This document shows, in pieces, positions 59,746-64,000 of a DNA stretch of 64,000 bases. Each line of letters opens with the position of its first letter. Position 1 is the stretch's first letter. The notes under the pieces are model-generated. The model ran no database searches. It was not told where the DNA came from and saw only the letters and a list, made by a program, of their open reading frames with translations. This stretch comes from Anaeramoeba flamelloides (lineage: Eukaryota > Metamonada > Anaeramoebidae): NCBI GenBank assembly GCA_027625915.1, contig JANTQA010000015.1:4927001-4991000 (forward strand), read 5' to 3'. Position numbers and translations under genes: made by a program.

Positions 59746-59768
59746 TTCCTGTGATATAAACTCTGTTT

Positions 59769-60434
59769 CAGTCAAAAGGGCCCGACTTTTTTTTAAAATA
59801 TCAATTATTTTATATAATTGACCTTTGAAGAAAAAATAAGAAATAAAGAGAATAATACACCTCAAATAAATGTTGATACATATCTGAAAGATAACTAATT
59901 AATCTATAGCTTTTCTTAAAAATTGAAAAACTCAAATTCTTATGACCACTATTGAGAAAAACAAGGATGTTTGTTTTGAACTTCTACTGGTATTTGAATA
60001 ATAAATATCAAACATTTTTGACTTCATTTTCCATACTTTTCTTTTAGAAATTAAGCCCCCAAACAAAGTTTGTTGGTATTTGTGGTCTCTATTTGAAATA
60101 GGAAAAGAAAATGAAGTGGAAAATTTTCACATTTATTAAACAAATATCCAGATCAAAGATCGAATTGAATTGCAATAGAAACCAATAGATTTCTCAACAA
60201 TCTTTACATGGTTTCACTGACATTAGAATAACACGTTTTTACCAAGTGAATATTGATCTTGCAATAAAAAATATTTTTGCAACTGAATGACGTTTTAAAA
60301 AAAAAATCGAAAAATAAAAATGTGAAAAAATGATTTCAATTTTGGAAATTTCCAAAATAAAATTTATCTTCTAATATCTATGCAAAGCCTTTAAACACGT
60401 GTATTATACCATTACAACTGGGCCCCTTTGACTG
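59769..60434 (+). mobile_element. TIR element family F3, copy 2, with nested F10 element
   Basis: Ends CAGTCAAAAGGGCCC and GGGCCCCTTTGACTG. It is longer than copy 1 because a foldback (59986-60152, ACTGGTATTTG ... CAAATATCCAG) is inserted where copy 1 is continuous. Confidence 0.8.
59986..60152. mobile_element. Foldback element family F10, copy 2
   Basis: Imperfect inverted arms with GACTTCATTTTCC / GAAAATGAAGTGG inner pairs; relative of 51345-51513. Confidence 0.65.
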
Positions 60435-60639
60435 AAAAATAGTTTATATATATACATATATCATTAAACTTTTAAAATTATTTTCTACAGACAATAATTT
60501 TAAAAATTATATCTGACAAAAAAAAGATAAAAGTTGTTTACAGTTCTATCAGAAAAAGATATACTATTTCTCTCTAAAAAATTAAAAATAAAAAAAAAAA
60601 AATTTCGAAAACCAATTCTTATTCTTAAAAAATCCGTAC

Positions 60640-61040
60640 TTGATTGATACAAATACATCTATAAAGTTCAATATAAAAACTTAATAAAGTAACCTATTTC
60701 ATTTGATTTAAAGTTGAAAAGATATTTTGACCTCTTTATCAAAACAACCTATGGTGGCGATCCAAAAAAAACGACATAAAAGGAAACAATAACCAACCCT
60801 TCAACACATTGGTTACAAAAAAAACTTTCAAATTAAGTTTTTACTATTTTTTACAAATTTTTAGTATCTTCTTAATCTATTTCATTTTGGTTAAATCAAT
60901 CTCTTTTTCTGACATTTGTTAAAAAACAATAATTTTTTTTTCTTTCATTCTTTAAACTAAAACTATCCTATGGGATATAATCTTGTATATATTGAAGCTA
61001 AGATAAAAAAATTGAAAGAAATTTGTAGTTTCAGGAAGTA
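60640..61040 (-). repeat. Repeat family F8, copy 2 (reverse)
   Basis: Reverse-complement match to 16250-16830: AAGTAACCTATTTCATTTGA, CTATGGTGGCGATCCAAA and CAAGATTATATCCCATAGG-type blocks. Confidence 0.65.
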
Positions 61041-61235
61041 CCTTCAAGTATTCTAGAGTGTCTAGCTTTGTTGTTTTGATTTTTGAAATAAAAAAAAAAA
61101 TTATTCAATTTTCTTTTTATTTCTCAAATCAAAAAAAAAAAGTTTAACGGCGATTTTCCAGAATTAGAAATAATTTAGTAAAAACAATGATTTTACTCAA
61201 TTATTTCAAATCCTGGAAAATCTCGTGACGGCGGA
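61040..61235. repeat. Hairpin with GTGTCTAGCTTT core
   Basis: TTTTCCAGAATTAGAAATAA pairs with TTATTTCAAATCCTGGAAAA, and GGCGATTTTCC / GGAAAATCTCGTGACGGCGG flank it. A diverged relative of 12440-12665. Confidence 0.6.
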
Positions 61236-61800
61236 TAGTTTCTATTTGGACATGAAAATGATAAATTTATTTTTTATACATATTTTAATTATTTTTCTTC
61301 TTCTCTTTTTTTTATTTGATAAATTTTCGTTAATTACTCCTTTCTCTAAATAAATAAATTGATGCATAAATTTCATTTTATTATAGATCACAATAAAAAA
61401 AGATTTAGTTTTATAAATATAATTGTTTCATTACTATAAAATAAATACTTGCATAAAAAGATGAATTAGTAAGATTTTGAGTGTTTTTTAAAATGTCTTA
61501 CTCTATCTAAATTCTTCAAAACACCAAATATGTGTTTTATTAATGTTTTTAAGGGGATAAACAATTGTTAACTGTTTTTTCAACAATTTTTTGGGTATAA
61601 AATTTATTGGTTTTTTTTAAAAATCTTTTACAAAAAGTCTTTAGAGGTGTGTCTAGAAGAAGGCACATGATTTCATAATGAAAATATATTTATTATAATT
61701 GGTTAGAAAAAGAAATTGGGGTGGATGTTCCAAGTAGAAGAAATATTGCAATCAGGAATAAAAACTAAGCAATTATTTTTGGTAAAAATTATGCCATTAA
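61236..61800. other. Non-coding, nothing assigned
   Basis: AT-rich spacer. Confidence 0.5.
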
Positions 61801-62017
61801 TTGTAAAATAAAAAGATCAATATTTTCATTCAGCTTTCCAAAATAATCAAATTCCAAGAATTAATAACAAATCATCCAAAGTACCGAATTCTCTCAAAGA
61901 GAAAATTAATAATCTAAACTGATTTATAGAATGAAAAAATTGAAATTTTATGGGATTTTTTTAGCCTTTTTTTGAAAAGCTGAAAGAAAATTTTGTTCAA
62001 TTGATTTTTCAACAAAT
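61801..62017. mobile_element. Foldback element, family F4, copy 3
   Basis: TTGTAAAATAAAAAGATC and TATTTTCATTCAGCTTTCC at the left; AAGCTGAAAGAAAATTTTG and CAACAAATAGTAAT at the right. Confidence 0.7.
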
Positions 62018-63139
62018 AGTAATAAGGAATTGAAAGTTAGTAAATCTAAATCCAATTTATTCAAAAAGTTCATATTTCTTACATAACAAATTGTAACTTG
62101 ATTAAAAATAAAGATAAAGAAAAGAATTTCTTACTACATCTTGCAACAAAAATTGACAAAATTATTTATTATCTTCGAGACGATTGTATTAAAAAGTTTC
62201 TTGTTTTGATCTTTTCTGTAATCATTTCAATAAATGACTTCAAAAAACACTTCAAATAAGCAATTCATGGAATTTTTTATAGCTTTTCTTTAAACCAAGA
62301 AATTTAAGGAATTATTTTACCTTATACGTTTATTTTCTTTCAAATTATGATTTGTTATTTTGGAAATTTGAAAAAATTTGAGAAATTAATCATATTTTAC
62401 TTTTTTACAATAAATCAAATCTATTTCTCAATTTTTCAGTAAACACGCTTTGCAAACATAAGAAAGTTATTTTTGTGTTTTTGATTTCTTTTTATGGATT
62501 ATTTTTAGTTTTACACCTTTTGCCCATATCTGATGTTAATTTTATGATTACCAAGATTTTTTAATGAAAATGTTTTATTATTGTAATTTTAAACAAGTTG
62601 ATAGTTTTGCAATAATATTTCTAAAGATATTAATTATTAAGAATTTAGAGACAAAGAAGAGTGATATGAATAAATAATAAAATGAAAATTAAATAGATTT
62701 TTACAAATTTAATTACTATCAAAATTATGGAATATTGTTTTTTTTTCTCGGACAATAATTGCATTAATTATTTTGTAAAAATATTTGAATCGTTAATATA
62801 GATATATCTTGAAAGATCTGTTATCACCAATCTTAAAAATAATAATATAAATAAAAATAAAAATTAAAATACAAATTAAAAATAAAAATGTTACTGTATT
62901 GACTTTAAACTGTTGTTTAATTTTTGATTATTAATTGTGAAACATTCTTAATTTATTAAAATTTTATTTTATTTTATTTTATTGTTAAATAAAGCATAGA
63001 ATCAAGGAGAAAGATCAAATTTAAAAAAAAAAATTTGGATTGTAAATTATTTTACTGAAATTATTCTCAATTCTTTTTTTCTTTGTTATTGATTCCAATT
63101 AGCTTTTGTTCACAAGGAAGAAGAAAACTTGACAAACAT
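62018..63139. other. Non-coding, nothing assigned
   Basis: AT-rich. Holds the 3' flank of the minus-strand gene that ends at 63140. Confidence 0.5.
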
Positions 63140-64000
63140 TTATTTTTGTTCTGCAGACTCTGTTTCTTGATTGATTTTTTTTTCGGTTTTTTCTTTTTCC
63201 TCTTTTTTATCTTTTTCATTTTCTTGATCTAATTTCTCTTCTGGTTTTTCTTCTTCTTTTTTTTGATCTGATTTCTTTTCTTTTTTTTCTGGCTCTTTTT
63301 CTTGATCTATCTTCTGTTCTTGTTTTTCTTCTGGCTTTTCTTCTTGTTTGTTTTCTTTTTTTTCTGGTTCTTTTTCTTCTATTTCTTTTTCTTCAATTGT
63401 TTTTGTTTTGTTCTCTTTTTTTGGTTGGACTTGACTTTTCGAAAGTTTTTTTAATTCTGCTTTTTTTTTCTTCTCTTGTTCTTTCTTTTTAATTAGCATA
63501 ATTTTTTTTTTAAAATCGTTTTCAATTTCACGAGACGCCTTACGGAATTGTTTTTTTCTTTCTTTGTTCTTTTTTGTTCTGTTTTCCTTTTTTCAATTGA
63601 TATCAAAAAGTGAAAAATATTAAAAATTTTTGACGATGTTTGTAAAAAAGAGAAAGAAGGTTTAAAAAAGAAAAGATGAAAAAAAAGAAAATATAAATTC
63701 AAAAATACTGTACAAAAAGTTTTTTTGCTTCGTTTAAATTTTCTTGTGCTTGTTGGTTTGCAAGTTTTACTTTTTTTTTTTTTTTTGTTTTTTTTTTTGT
63801 GATGAAAAAAATAGAATGAAAAAGAAAAGAAAAAAGAAGAATTCAAATTATTTCCTTTTGTAAAAGAAAGACAATTAATTAAATAATAAAACAAGGTTTA
63901 TAAAATTGAGTTTTCACCATACCTTTGTCTCCAAAAACAGATAACTGATCATTAAGAAGTTTTTCAATGTCTGGAATGTTTTTTTGATTCAAGGATTGCA
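63140..64000 (-). CDS. Lys/Glu-rich protein, 3' part, runs off right edge
   Basis: Exon at the edge (64000..63923) reads SLNQKNIPDIEKLLNDQLSV then FGDK and ends at donor GTATGG. The last exon (63561..63140) follows acceptor ACAAAG and continues RKKQFRKASREIENDFKKKI into a 100-residue tail of Lys/Glu/Gln repeats with EEKPEEK and EPEKKE motifs, ending in TAA. Phase 1 matches across the 361-bp intron. The tail is charged, probably disordered or coiled. No domain can be named from this fragment; the diagnostic part lies beyond 64000. The in-frame ATG at 63499 is internal. Confidence 0.65.

Larger units (their letters stand above)
58127..59758. mobile_element. Candidate 1.6-kb element with TATATCACAGG inverted ends
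   Basis: The left end TATATCACAGGTATTACG and the right end, whose inverse is TATATCACAGGAATGACG, match 16 of 18. Next to the left end, TTTTTTCG words recur about five times (58145-58255). Next to the right end is a CpG-rich patch (59676-59740). An orphan exon lies inside. The flanks give no clean duplication because both are AT runs. The outer boundaries are inferred from the inverted match only. Confidence 0.4.

Noticed and set aside
63493-63894. 133-codon minus-strand frame
   Set aside because: Starts and ends in intron sequence; overlaps the splice-supported model of the Lys/Glu-rich gene in another frame and is A/T homopolymer-driven.

Overview
The window is eukaryotic nuclear DNA, roughly four-fifths A+T by eye. 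Genes are sparse and split by GT-AG introns, stops are almost all TAA, and proteins carry Gln, Glu and Lys runs. The gene set (GSK3-type kinase, Rxt3-type HDAC-complex protein, FAM172/Arb2-type hydrolase fold, S28 serine peptidase) fits a free-living protist with amoeba-like low-complexity proteins. That lineage is an inference; nothing here fixes the species. I see no rRNA, tRNA, CRISPR array or bacterial operon.

Layout. 1-917 (-): start of a secreted S28 serine carboxypeptidase running off the left edge. 918-10028: gene-poor, with inverted-repeat elements, a CG-containing tandem array (4799-4960), a decayed coding stretch (5044-5450) and a ~255-bp near-palindrome (5883-6137). 10029-11026: two small divergent gene models 60 bp apart. 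11139-17540: decayed coding sequence and nested repeats. 17541-19906 (+): two-exon Gln-rich protein. 22485-24656: old repeat interrupted by a 5'-truncated LINE-type retrotransposon that itself carries a small TA-flanked element. 26439-31994 (+): FAM172/Arb2-family gene with a 4.0-kb intron. 37393-38812: decayed coding block. 40540-46446 (+): Rxt3-family gene with a 3.7-kb intron holding three elements nested inside each other. 51730-55371 (+): three-exon GSK3-family kinase with a 2.4-kb intron. 55372-63139: more elements, AT microsatellites, a CpG-rich patch and one orphan exon. 63140-64000 (-): 3' end of a Lys/Glu-rich gene running off the right edge.

Main themes. Every intron of several kilobases belongs to a conserved gene and is filled with the same inverted-repeat families found between genes. 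At least eleven repeat families can be matched by eye within these 64 kb, several with target-site duplications, and they are repeatedly nested. The best protein-level surprise is that the GSK3-like kinase has Gln where GSK3 has the phosphate-pocket Arg96. No pathway links the genes; Rxt3 (histone deacetylation) and FAM172/Arb2 (chromatin and splicing in other organisms) are both chromatin-related, but that is family knowledge, not evidence from this locus.
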